DNA of 21,063 bases from positions 1 to 21,063 of the forward strand of contig CAYYSU010000044.1 in assembly GCA_964474455.1 (NCBI GenBank), read 5' to 3'. Shown here one piece after another: positions 9,301-16,063 of the stretch; position 1 is the stretch's first letter; each line of letters starts with the position of its first letter. The position numbers and the translations under genes were made by a program. The notes under the pieces are model-generated. The model did not search any database. It had not been told where the DNA came from and worked only from the letters and a program-made list of their open reading frames with translations. Source of the DNA: BM520 sp964474455. GTDB lineage: Bacteria > Bacteroidota > Bacteroidia > Bacteroidales > BM520.

Positions 9301-10838
9301 ACCTCAATACGATCATTCGCCAGGTCATACTGCAAAAAACCATAATTCGCCAGGTTTATAAGTACTGCTTTAGCCTGTGCCTGCGGCTTGCGCCAAAACT
9401 CTGCTATTTCATAAAGATAAAAGATGTTGGATTTTATCTTTTTTGTATAATCATCAATAACTACAATAGGGTGCATTTCATCCAGCACCTGCAAACTCCG
9501 AAATCGATTATCAGAGAAATAGTTCCATGATTCAAAACCAGCAGAGCCTTCATTATTCAAAGATTTAGCCGCCTGTAACTCCATTTCATTCTTATCGATA
9601 TTCCATGAGAGCACATCATAATACATATCCATTTCGTGGAATGAGTCAAAGAAAGGACTTTGTGATGTTCCATCCTTGCCCCTGCGTAAAATAAGCGTAC
9701 GCTCAGGATTCATATACGAAAGGTTCACGTTAGGATGATAGACAGAATCATATTCATAATTAAAAACCACAGAAGCACTTTTTGCAAAAAGGCGATCTTT
9801 GCTTATGGCATATCGCTTTGAATATACCCGCATAAAGGGTTCTCCATTTTTATCAATCTGAAGAACGGCATCCTGATATTCATTTCCGGAGCCAATAATC
9901 TTTGCACCTTCCATGATAAAACCACCTTCATAATCGATACCTTTAAAGATACCCGGGATAGGAATACGAACATTGTAAGAGACAAACGTAGGGTAAATAG
10001 CCTTTTCGGGCGTAACATCAGCCATAACCTTTTCCACAAGCTTACCATGGAGTTTCTGATTTCCAAACAGTGCTTTATGAATGAAATTCACCGAGTCAAT
10101 AGAATAATTCACGGTGGTCATATCCAGCTCATAAGGCGGAAGGATGGCAAAGACACTATCCTTTGCAAAATCAGCGCGCTCCCAGGTAATAGTTCCTTTT
10201 TCGCCATTCCATAAGGAGGCATCAAAGTAATAAACACCTTTTGTGTCATAAATAACGCTACTATCGCCATTGGAGTAGCCTTTTAAAATTACATCATCAA
10301 ATATCAGCTGTGGTTCCGGCAGCGCAACAATCTCGTAAGAACCTTCAGCACGCCAGTCTGAAACGCGATTCTTTACCAGGGAGTTATTATCAAAAAGGTT
10401 TTTCCATTTCTTCAACACCTCCACATAGTTACGCATCTGCCGTTTAGTCATATACGGATCGAGGGTTATCAACCACTGTTTAAAGTTGTCTTTTCCACAG
10501 CGTGTATTAAAACATGCTGACGTGGTGTACAGGAAGTCTCGCATATGGGGCACTGGTCTCATGCCGGAGCTATCCATCATGTTCATCACAGCAATTGTAA
10601 GCTCTTTATACTCCTGATCGAAGGTGGGGAGATCCCATATCTCCTTAAAGTCATTGGTAATTTTTCTGATATCCTTCTTTTCAGGCTTGTCTCTGCCCTG
10701 ATAGTTCGCAAAGTAATCCCAAACCTGCTCTATAAACGTTGCACTATCAGCAGTAAACACAGAAACTTCAGCTTCTTGCGCCATGCCATTAAGTTCCAGA
10801 AAAAATATTGCAGAAAGAAGCAGCAAAAATCTCCTCAT
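6345..10838 (-). CDS. Very large exported protein of unknown function, 1497 residues
   Basis: It begins MRRFLLLLSAIFFLELNGMA-QEAE, a standard signal peptide with a likely signal peptidase I site after A20, so the protein should reach the periplasm or beyond. I do not recognise a named domain. After a helical N-terminal part (to about residue 150, with a FNTRCGKDNFKQW segment), most of the chain looks like repeated beta strands alternating with polar turns. The segment SWNIDKNEMELQ (W412) recurs as DWNMDKNKVDLR (W955). Stretches such as VTIAGKNNISGRGLYEYYDD resemble the beta-jellyroll/OstA (LptA/LptD) style of repeat, but this is only a similarity by eye. A region from about residue 1330 (PDELDYSILFSDLQMTWNP) precedes a lysine-rich C-terminal tail. 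There is no transmembrane barrel signature or sorting domain that I can see. It is the last gene of the operon, 9 bases after prmA. Genes of this length in this position appear to be a Bacteroidales feature (recollection, not verified). Confidence 0.85.
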   Translation of the reverse strand: MRRFLLLLSAIFFLELNGMAQEAEVSVFTADSATFIEQVWDYFANYQGRDKPEKKDIRKITNDFKEIWDLPTFDQEYKELTIAVMNMMDSSGMRPVPHMRDFLYTTSACFNTRCGKDNFKQWLITLDPYMTKRQMRNYVEVLKKWKNLFDNNSLVKNRVSDWRAEGSYEIVALPEPQLIFDDVILKGYSNGDSSVIYDTKGVYYFDASLWNGEKGTITWERADFAKDSVFAILPPYELDMTTVNYSIDSVNFIHKALFGNQKLHGKLVEKVMADVTPEKAIYPTFVSYNVRIPIPGIFKGIDYEGGFIMEGAKIIGSGNEYQDAVLQIDKNGEPFMRVYSKRYAISKDRLFAKSASVVFNYEYDSVYHPNVNLSYMNPERTLILRRGKDGTSQSPFFDSFHEMDMYYDVLSWNIDKNEMELQAAKSLNNEGSAGFESWNYFSDNRFRSLQVLDEMHPIVVIDDYTKKIKSNIFYLYEIAEFWRKPQAQAKAVLINLANYGFLQYDLANDRIEVKDKLFDFLDAKNKKRDYDVINIGSDVKNINHGELDLETFDQKIRGVRHVFLSDSQNVMLYPANTELVLKKNRDFTFSGLIQAGLLDFYADSCSFEYDTFRLNMPTIDSLTFMIRTDEKDKFGKAKLVKVQTAIQDLSGFLLIDVPFNKSGLEDFPQYPIFTNLDKAFVYYDGNNIHKGVYNRKDFFYTVDPFTFDSLNTFVPDRLEFTGKLQSAGIFPDIKQPLKVQGDYSLGFETAVPDTGFPVYGDKGRFYDLLALSNSGMHGNGRLEYLTSEVKSEDFVFYPDSMVTTIDTMQIAQLVDEVEYPTTRISKADILWKPYDDEMYIRNHEGLPFDMYNGKMGFDGMITYSPNYLLGDGRSEFGYATMESSRFRFYSHRFTTDTTTLELATLDDTGLALSTYVYSSSIDFTSQKGQFRTHGQGSVVKFPVNQFACFMDEFDWNMDKNKVDLRNNIAMRMDGLDTLNYYQIMDVDFSGSEFVSLHPKQDSLKFFCLNATYDLTENVISARNVKLIRIGDGALFPGNGLVNIFKDAELSPLTDAVIITDSLNKYHTIYDADVTIAGKNNISGRGLYEYYDDYGDPHELEFFSLSVNNLGSITAKANIPLNMPFPVSPVIDFSGDVILTGNEEFLTFDGGFRLRQDCYEDDTWVKVNRAIDPDNVSLPSHDSLYDIKNKRVYTGLAFETVKNVIYPVFYSKKRKSTDFFIHRSTGEMTYDNIAEEYRIRDTIRYGNFPENGNYLDLSVRRCVLEGQGQMDYGVDFQRVTMTSYGKVSHYIIPDSTGFSVLAGFDFFFNDDAMTELGRELSGAELPAVSLSRPEFMNSIAQMVDARTFERVKNDISLYGNIRRIPDELDYSILFSDLQMTWNPYLRSFVSSGPIGVAKIGKRQINKYVEGYVEISRRRTGDVFNIFLKVGDSWYYFNYTDGIMQAISSNMKFNEALISVKDKHRKLKKEKDLPAYQYIISTTNKMYSFVEKMSVSAGY

Positions 10839-10847
10839 AAAAACACC

Positions 10848-11690
10848 TTATTCTGTTACAATTTTTTTAAATCCTGCTGCTACCCATCTGTTAGCCGATT
10901 GAGCAGAGATAAATTCCAGGCCCAGGCTTTCGGCCATCTCAGTGATAACAGGCAGATCTTCTTCATAAAAACCACTCATCCACAATTCACCGGAACAGTT
11001 TAAAGATGCGACATAGTGCTTCATGTCTTTCACTAAAATATTCCTGTTGATATTGGCCATAATAAGATCCCAGGACTTTCCCTCCAGCAGGGTCGCATCA
11101 CCCAAAAGGACATTATCGAGGGTTATATTGTTACGCTTAACATTCTCCTCACTATTTCTCCAGGCCCACTCATCGTTGTCGATAGCGGAAACAGAAGTCG
11201 CGCCTTTCAGAGATGCCAGGATAGCTATCACGCCGGTGCCGCAACCCATATCCAGAACAGAAAGCCCGTCAACATCTTTCGACGACATAACCTCCAGCAT
11301 CTGGCGCGTGGTATCATGGTGGGCAGTGCCAAAAGACATCTGTGGTTTTATTTCAATATCGTATTTAAACGCCGCATCCGGCTCATGAAATGGCGCACGA
11401 ATGCGTACCTCTTCATCAACAATTACATCATCGTAGTTCTTTTCCCACTCTTCATTCCAATTTCTGTCGGCAATAGTTTCCTTCTCCCATGAAATCTGAA
11501 AAAACTGCTGTATCTCAGCAACAGTTTCTTCAAAGACGACACTATCAAACATATTTTCAGAAATATACACCAATAAAACGGGATCTTCTTCCACGAAACT
11601 TTCAAAACCAATCTCCGCCAGCCTTGCAACGACAATATCTTTACCCTCCTCAAAAGGTGTTATTGTCAATCTACATTCGATATAATTCAT
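10848..11690 (-). CDS. prmA: Ribosomal protein L11 methyltransferase
   Basis: A 280-residue SAM-dependent enzyme that methylates amino groups of ribosomal protein L11. The N-terminal substrate-recognition domain (about 1-100) is followed by MSFGTAHHDTT (118-128), the family's FGTG-H-TT-like motif. The SAM-binding LDMGCGTGVIAI lies at 146-157, with acidic D171 in AIDND at the end of strand 2. The catalytic-region motif MANINRNIL lies at 211-219. In the third position of the FGTG motif this protein has alanine (FGTA), which is common in the phylum to my knowledge. It starts 9 bases downstream of tpiA and is followed 9 bases later by the large exported protein gene, so these are co-transcribed. 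Confidence 0.95.
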   Translation of the reverse strand: MNYIECRLTITPFEEGKDIVVARLAEIGFESFVEEDPVLLVYISENMFDSVVFEETVAEIQQFFQISWEKETIADRNWNEEWEKNYDDVIVDEEVRIRAPFHEPDAAFKYDIEIKPQMSFGTAHHDTTRQMLEVMSSKDVDGLSVLDMGCGTGVIAILASLKGATSVSAIDNDEWAWRNSEENVKRNNITLDNVLLGDATLLEGKSWDLIMANINRNILVKDMKHYVASLNCSGELWMSGFYEEDLPVITEMAESLGLEFISAQSANRWVAAGFKKIVTE

Positions 11691-11699
11691 AAAATCAAT

Positions 11700-12458
11700 T
11701 TAGAAGCTGTGAATTATTGCCACAAAATCTTCAGCCTTCAGTGAAGCGCCTCCGATAAGACCTCCGTCCACATCAGTATTAGCAAATATTTCTTTGGCAT
11801 TTGAGGGTTTACAGCTTCCGCCATAAAGGATTGAAGTATTTTCTGCTACCTCCTCGCCATAACTCTCTTTTATAAGGCTACGAATAAAAGCATGCATCTC
11901 CTGAGCCTGCTCTGGAGTAGCTGTCTCGCCGGTACCAATAGCCCAGACAGGTTCATAAGCCAGAACAATTTTTGCAAACTCCTCTTTGTTTAGTTTCAAC
12001 ACAGTATTTTTCAACTGAGCTTCCACAACCTTGAAGTGAGAGTCGCTTTTACGCTCTTCCAACACCTCGCCACAACAGAAAATTGGCTTCAAGTTGTTCT
12101 CCAGTGCTTTTCTTACTTTAGTCTCCAGGGTTTCATCATTTTCACAGAAGTAAGCTCTTCTTTCAGAGTGCCCGATAATTACATATTTCACCTCAAGTTT
12201 TTTCAACATTTCTGCAGAGATCTCTCCTGTATAAGCCCCATTTTCATAGCTGCTAACATTCTGAGCCCCAGCTTCAAAGTTTGCATCCTGGGTATAATCG
12301 ACAGCTAATTCAAGATATAGAAATGGCGGGCAAATTACTACTTCACATTTCTCTGGTTCTTTTTCATCAAGCATCTCTGCCAGCGCGTCCATCAACTCCT
12401 CGGCTTTTTTAAAATCCAGGTTCATCTTCCAGTTACCTGCAACAATATTTTTTCTCAT
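11700..12458 (-). CDS. tpiA: Triosephosphate isomerase
   Basis: A 252-residue TIM-barrel enzyme that interconverts dihydroxyacetone phosphate and glyceraldehyde 3-phosphate in glycolysis and gluconeogenesis. All active-site elements are present: GNWKMN with K11, IIGHSERR with catalytic H97, LAYEPVWAIGTG with catalytic base E169 and the flexible phosphate-gripping loop 6 (about 170-178), and the phosphate-binding YGGS (about 212-215) and GGASL (226-230). The length is normal. It sits 25 bases after the DoxX-like gene and 9 bases before prmA, inside a five-gene operon. Confidence 0.98.
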   Translation of the reverse strand: MRKNIVAGNWKMNLDFKKAEELMDALAEMLDEKEPEKCEVVICPPFLYLELAVDYTQDANFEAGAQNVSSYENGAYTGEISAEMLKKLEVKYVIIGHSERRAYFCENDETLETKVRKALENNLKPIFCCGEVLEERKSDSHFKVVEAQLKNTVLKLNKEEFAKIVLAYEPVWAIGTGETATPEQAQEMHAFIRSLIKESYGEEVAENTSILYGGSCKPSNAKEIFANTDVDGGLIGGASLKAEDFVAIIHSF

Positions 12459-12483
12459 AATAATCTTCTTAATGTGTTAGTAA

Positions 12484-13755
12484 TTAATTATTCAGAAATA
12501 ACTCTTTTGCTTTGCTGTACTCAGGGAATTTACGCCAGTGCCATTTCCCCAGCACTGTAGCATCCTGAAGAAGAACCAGCCCGGGATTTGCTCTCACCAC
12601 TGTCTTCAACTCAATATCATCGGCTCTGAAGATCTCGTCTTGAAAACCAGTTTCCGCTCTAAAGGCAGCGATCTCCTCATCATCACTTGCTGTAAGTAAT
12701 ATAAATCCTGCGCCATCACTATGACATGAGTCGGCAAACTGCAAAATCTTTTCAATATGTTTCTTATTAAACTCCTTCAAAGTCCATGATACCAGCATAA
12801 ACTGGGGATCCGGATTTTCGATGTACCCCGAAGTCACATTAAAACCATCACTATCCTCAAAAGAGAGATCGGCACCTTTTCCTATATTGGGATCATGCAC
12901 CCTCTGGGCTACAAACTCCCATTTACTCATCCATTCCTCATCATTCCAGGGAAGGTTTTCTGATCGATATTCCTGAACAGAGTCTGTCTCCGTATTTTTA
13001 TAAGTAAGATAATACTCTACAGGTTCCGGGTCTTCAGGAACCAAACGGTTACCAACAGCATATGCTCTGAAATCAATCACCGGGAGGTAGCTATAGTTAT
13101 AGAGTTCAAAACCGACAAAAAGCAGAGCTGTGATAAAAATCATATTCCACTCCACCTGTGGAAAAAAGAATGGTTTAGATTTTCGCAAGCTGAATAGTAA
13201 GACAAGAACAAACCCGTCGATAGTAAGGTTTTTATAGAATGTTTGCCAGTTAGTAATGATTAAAGCTTCGCCAAAACAGCCACAATCGGGAACCTTAGTG
13301 TACATGGCATCCATATAAGTCATAAATGTAAAGGCAGCCATCATCAGAGCCGTAAGTATCGTTACCAGCTTAGGTTTTAATTTTAACAACAGGGAAACAC
13401 CGAGGATAAACTCCACGGCATTCATAATAAACGACTGATAAATAGCCAAAGGCAGCGCCCAGTCGAAGCCATAAGCGATATAATAATCTTCTACTTTATA
13501 CATTGTTCCCAGAGGGTCAACCCCTTTGGTGAAGCCTGAATAAATAAACAACAGCCCCAGCAAAATGCGGCAGTAGTTTACCATGCCGGCAGGCAATCGT
13601 TTTCTGTAAATAATCAGCAGCAGATAAATAACCCCGTAGGAAGCCAGAAAATAAGGATTCACATCGGGGATAAAATAGATCATCACAGCAGATCCTGTGA
13701 GTAAAAGTGTTATCAGCAATGCGACAATTGTCTGCATTTTCTTTCCGCGTTTCAT
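12484..13755 (-). CDS. BT_3928-like protein: DoxX/MauE-type membrane domain plus thioredoxin-like C-terminal domain
   Basis: 423 residues. Two N-terminal helices (about 8-30 and 36-52) precede a DoxX-like four-helix unit with the motif LLFIYSGFTKGVDPLG (68-83). The unit contains PDCGCFGEA (156-164), a CxC motif of the kind found in MauE/DoxX proteins and suggestive of thiol redox chemistry. A further helix occurs near 203-220. The soluble C-terminal half (about 310-423), with FMLVSWTLKEFNKKH and NPGLVLLQDATVLGKWHW, looks like a thioredoxin-like fold without the CxxC pair. It resembles the Bacteroides protein known as BT_3928, which also lies by tpiA as I recall. Function is unproven; envelope redox or electron transfer is inferred. 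M7 is an alternative start (13737), but M1 gives the better spacing to the upstream gene (21 bases). Confidence 0.8.
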   Translation of the reverse strand: MKRGKKMQTIVALLITLLLTGSAVMIYFIPDVNPYFLASYGVIYLLLIIYRKRLPAGMVNYCRILLGLLFIYSGFTKGVDPLGTMYKVEDYYIAYGFDWALPLAIYQSFIMNAVEFILGVSLLLKLKPKLVTILTALMMAAFTFMTYMDAMYTKVPDCGCFGEALIITNWQTFYKNLTIDGFVLVLLFSLRKSKPFFFPQVEWNMIFITALLFVGFELYNYSYLPVIDFRAYAVGNRLVPEDPEPVEYYLTYKNTETDSVQEYRSENLPWNDEEWMSKWEFVAQRVHDPNIGKGADLSFEDSDGFNVTSGYIENPDPQFMLVSWTLKEFNKKHIEKILQFADSCHSDGAGFILLTASDDEEIAAFRAETGFQDEIFRADDIELKTVVRANPGLVLLQDATVLGKWHWRKFPEYSKAKELFLNN

Positions 13756-13776
13756 ACAGTGTATAATTTTTTTGTT

Positions 13777-14331
13777 TTAAGCATTCCCCTCTGCTTCCAT
13801 AAGTTGTATCAAAGCAAAAACAGCATAGTTCACGATATCATAATAACCGGCATCAACGCCTTCCGATACCTCAGCGACACCCTCATTGTCCTCAATTTGC
13901 TTAATACGCAGCAGCTTCATAAGAATAATATCATCGAGAGAGCTAATACGCATATTTCGCCATGCCTCACCATAATCATGGTTTTTATCCATCATAAGAG
14001 CTTTTGCTTCCTTAAAATACTTGTCATAATGTCGTAGAGCCTCTTCCACACTAAGGTCATCACTTTCGGCAACACCAAGATTGAATTGAACCAAAGCCAT
14101 AAGAGAGTAGTTAATGATTCCTATGAATTCAGGCTCTATACCTTCATTGATTTTATGCTTACCTTTGCGCTGAATACTTCTGATACGGTTGGCTTTAATA
14201 TATATTTGATCCGTTAATGAGGAAGTACGAAGCACGCGCCAGGCACATCCGTAATCTAATGCCTTGGCCTTGTAAACCAGTCGGCAACGATCAATAATCT
14301 GATCATATTGTTGTGAGGTTTTTGAACTCAT
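13777..14331 (-). CDS. DUF1599 family protein with two tandem copies of the domain
   Basis: 184 residues made of two related halves. Copy 1 (about 9-83) contains KAKALDYGCAWRVLRTSSLT and EGIEPEFIGIINYSLMALVQ. Copy 2 (about 102-177) contains KNHDYGEAWRNMRISSLDD and EGVDAGYYDIVNYAVFALIQ. The shared pattern is K-x3-DYG-x-AWR-x2-R-x-SSL-x-D-I-x3-K-x2-RI-x2-I, then EG...I-NY...AL-Q. This is DUF1599, which I recall being grouped as a nucleotide-modification associated domain and which is probably all-alpha. Its biochemical activity is not known to me. It is the first gene of the minus-strand operon with tpiA and prmA, and diverges from folP across only 28 bases. A DNA-binding or nucleotide-related role is possible but inferred. 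Confidence 0.8.
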   Translation of the reverse strand: MSSKTSQQYDQIIDRCRLVYKAKALDYGCAWRVLRTSSLTDQIYIKANRIRSIQRKGKHKINEGIEPEFIGIINYSLMALVQFNLGVAESDDLSVEEALRHYDKYFKEAKALMMDKNHDYGEAWRNMRISSLDDIILMKLLRIKQIEDNEGVAEVSEGVDAGYYDIVNYAVFALIQLMEAEGNA

Positions 14332-14351
14332 AAAAAGCGTAAATATTGCAT

Positions 14352-14359
14352 CAAAAATA
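14352..14359 (-). promoter_or_regulatory. Candidate -7 box of the DUF1599-tpiA-prmA operon
   Basis: TATTTTTG on the minus strand is a perfect TAnnTTTG match in the 28-base space between the divergent DUF1599 gene and folP. It ends 20 bases before the DUF1599 ATG. No TTTG is found 19 bases upstream; that position already lies within the folP coding region. Confidence 0.45.
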
Positions 14360-15232
14360 ATGGCTAAATATATGGAAATTTCGTCAATAACAGAGTTTAT
14401 TCAAAGTGTTAAAAATGGCAACCGCTCCAATCCACTGATCATGGGCATTTTAAACCTCACCCCGGACTCCTTTTACGATGGTGGAAGCTATCAAAAAAAA
14501 GAAGAATATATGCATAAGGCCGAGTCGATGATTTTTGAAGGTGCCGATATTCTTGATATCGGTGCTGTCTCCACCAGACCCAATGCTCCGCAGGTATCTG
14601 CCGAAGAAGAGTGGAACCGCATATATCATCCCCTGAAAGAGGTTCGTAAAACATTCCCTTCATGCATAATATCTGTTGATACCTGGAGAGCAGAGATAGC
14701 AAAAAAAGCTATCGGGGAAGGTGCCGATATTATCAATGACATATCAGGAGGAACCATGGATAAAGAGATGTTCAAGGTGATTGCTGATTCTAATGCAGCC
14801 TATGTGCTAATGCATATTAAGGGAACGCCGCAAACCATGCAGAAAAACTGTGAATATGTAGATGTTACCAAAGAAATTACTACATACTTTGAAGATCGCA
14901 CTGCCATGCTAATAGAAGATGGTTTTGAAAACATCATTCTGGATCCGGGCTTCGGCTTCGGGAAAAATGTTATGCATAACTACAAACTGCTTTATGATTT
15001 AAAATCTTTAAAAATACAAAATCACCCTATCCTTGTGGGTATATCCAGAAAATCCATGATTAACAAAATCCTGAATACAACACCACAAGAAGCCTTGACG
15101 GGAACCATAGCACTGAATACCATAGCATTACTTAATGGCGCAGACATCCTCAGGGTGCATGATGTTCTTGAAGCAAAGGAGACGTTAAACATTGTCAATA
15201 CATATCTTAACGCTTCATCGCAACAAATATAA
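14360..15232 (+). CDS. folP: Dihydropteroate synthase
   Basis: A 290-residue TIM-barrel enzyme joining 6-hydroxymethyl-7,8-dihydropterin pyrophosphate and p-aminobenzoate to make dihydropteroate in folate synthesis; it is the sulfonamide target. Motifs run in order: MGILNLTPDSFYDGG (28-42), DILDIGAVSTRPNA (63-76, the pABA/sulfonamide loop), SVDTWR (105-110), DIINDISGG (123-131), MHIKGTP (151-157), LDPGFGFGKN (194-203), VGISRKSM (226-233, with the pterin-binding lysine) and RVHDV (265-269). The N-terminus is about 20 residues longer than the core. M5 (14372) is a possible alternative start, which would widen the gap to the divergent neighbour. It is followed 21 bases later by cdaA. Confidence 0.97.
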   Translation: MAKYMEISSITEFIQSVKNGNRSNPLIMGILNLTPDSFYDGGSYQKKEEYMHKAESMIFEGADILDIGAVSTRPNAPQVSAEEEWNRIYHPLKEVRKTFPSCIISVDTWRAEIAKKAIGEGADIINDISGGTMDKEMFKVIADSNAAYVLMHIKGTPQTMQKNCEYVDVTKEITTYFEDRTAMLIEDGFENIILDPGFGFGKNVMHNYKLLYDLKSLKIQNHPILVGISRKSMINKILNTTPQEALTGTIALNTIALLNGADILRVHDVLEAKETLNIVNTYLNASSQQI

Positions 15233-15240
15233 ATCTTAAC

Positions 15241-15248
15241 TATCTTTG
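15241..15248 (+). promoter_or_regulatory. Possible internal -7 box just before cdaA
   Basis: TATCTTTG, a perfect TAnnTTTG, ends five bases before the cdaA ATG at 15254. If used, transcription would start at or next to the start codon, giving a leaderless or nearly leaderless cdaA message in addition to the folP-cdaA transcript. There is no matching -33 TTTG at 19 bases, so a chance match cannot be excluded. Confidence 0.3.
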
Positions 15249-15253
15249 CCAAA

Positions 15254-16063
15254 ATGCAGACTATAGAATTTATTAATCTGGCAATATTAGGCTTACGACT
15301 TTGGGACGCCATCGATATTCTTTTAGTGGCGGTGATTATGTATGCTTTGTACAACTTTCTCAGGGAAACGGTAGCCATAAATATCTTCTTCGGCATCGTA
15401 GCGGTATTTCTTCTGTGGCAGGTTGTCGTTGCTCTGGAGATGCAGCTGCTAAGTCAGATCCTTGGAGCATTTGTAAGTGTTGGATTTATCGCCTTAATAG
15501 TAGTCTTCCAACCCGAGATACGGAGGTTTCTGCTTATGCTGGGAACCCCGAAGTTTTATAACAAAAAAAGGAAGAAATTTCTTTTTTGGAGGATAAGTTT
15601 TCAAAATATTGATGTTGAGACGGTAAATATTCTAACCGATACGGTAAAAGAGTTATCGGATAGTAAGACCGGAGCGCTGATTATCTTATCAAGGAAAAAT
15701 GGATTAAAACAATACCTTGACTCCGGAGAGGCCATAAATGCAGATGTAGGAGCACAATTACTTCAATCTATATTCTTCAAAAACAACCCATTACATGACG
15801 GTGCGGTATTAATTTCCGGAAATAAAATCGAGGGTGCCAGGTGCATACTTCCCGTTTCGCAAAATAAAGATATCCCTCCATATCTGGGCTTGCGACACCG
15901 TGCGGCGGCAGGGATTACAGAGGTCACTGACGCCATTGCTCTCATTGTGTCTGAAGAGAGAGGTAGTATCTCAATCTCTGAAAACGGTGTTATAGAAGAG
16001 AATCTCAATCCCGTAACAGTCAAAAAAAGGCTCCTTGAGCTGATGGAAACCCAGGAAGCCTAG
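15254..16063 (+). CDS. cdaA: Diadenylate cyclase CdaA (DisA_N domain, membrane-anchored)
   Basis: 269 residues. It makes cyclic di-AMP from two ATP and so controls osmolyte balance and envelope homeostasis in bacteria that use this signal. Three N-terminal hydrophobic helices (about 20-38, 41-60 and 68-87) are followed by FQPEIRRFL (85-93) and the DAC domain (about 125-245). The catalytic DGA motif is at 182-184 (PLHDGAVLI) and the RHR motif at 214-216 (LGLRHRAAAG). SEERGSIS follows at 233-240. These are the defining residues of the CdaA (formerly YbbP/TIGR00159) class. It follows folP by 21 bases instead of preceding cdaR-glmM as in Firmicutes. Its stop codon is shared with the opposing TMTC-like gene, and its last codons contain that gene's likely terminator. 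Confidence 0.95.
   Translation: MQTIEFINLAILGLRLWDAIDILLVAVIMYALYNFLRETVAINIFFGIVAVFLLWQVVVALEMQLLSQILGAFVSVGFIALIVVFQPEIRRFLLMLGTPKFYNKKRKKFLFWRISFQNIDVETVNILTDTVKELSDSKTGALIILSRKNGLKQYLDSGEAINADVGAQLLQSIFFKNNPLHDGAVLISGNKIEGARCILPVSQNKDIPPYLGLRHRAAAGITEVTDAIALIVSEERGSISISENGVIEENLNPVTVKKRLLELMETQEA
16022..16060 (-). terminator. Terminator of the ruvX-def-GT2-TMTC operon, embedded in the cdaA coding end
   Basis: The minus strand reads GGCTTCCT (16053-16060), a 17-base loop, AGGAGCC (16029-16035), then TTTTTTTG. The stem is seven pairs with one bulged T. The T run corresponds to the two-lysine codons AAA AAA plus a flanking A in cdaA (VKKRLLEL). It begins immediately at the stop codon of the minus-strand gene. 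On the plus strand the same hairpin has T6 only ten bases downstream, so it would be a weak terminator for cdaA. Confidence 0.65.

Noticed and set aside
10545..11003. Plus-strand open frame of 152 codons across the prmA / large protein junction
   Set aside because: It is antisense to two well-supported genes, and its translation is rich in His, Cys and Phe with no domain pattern.
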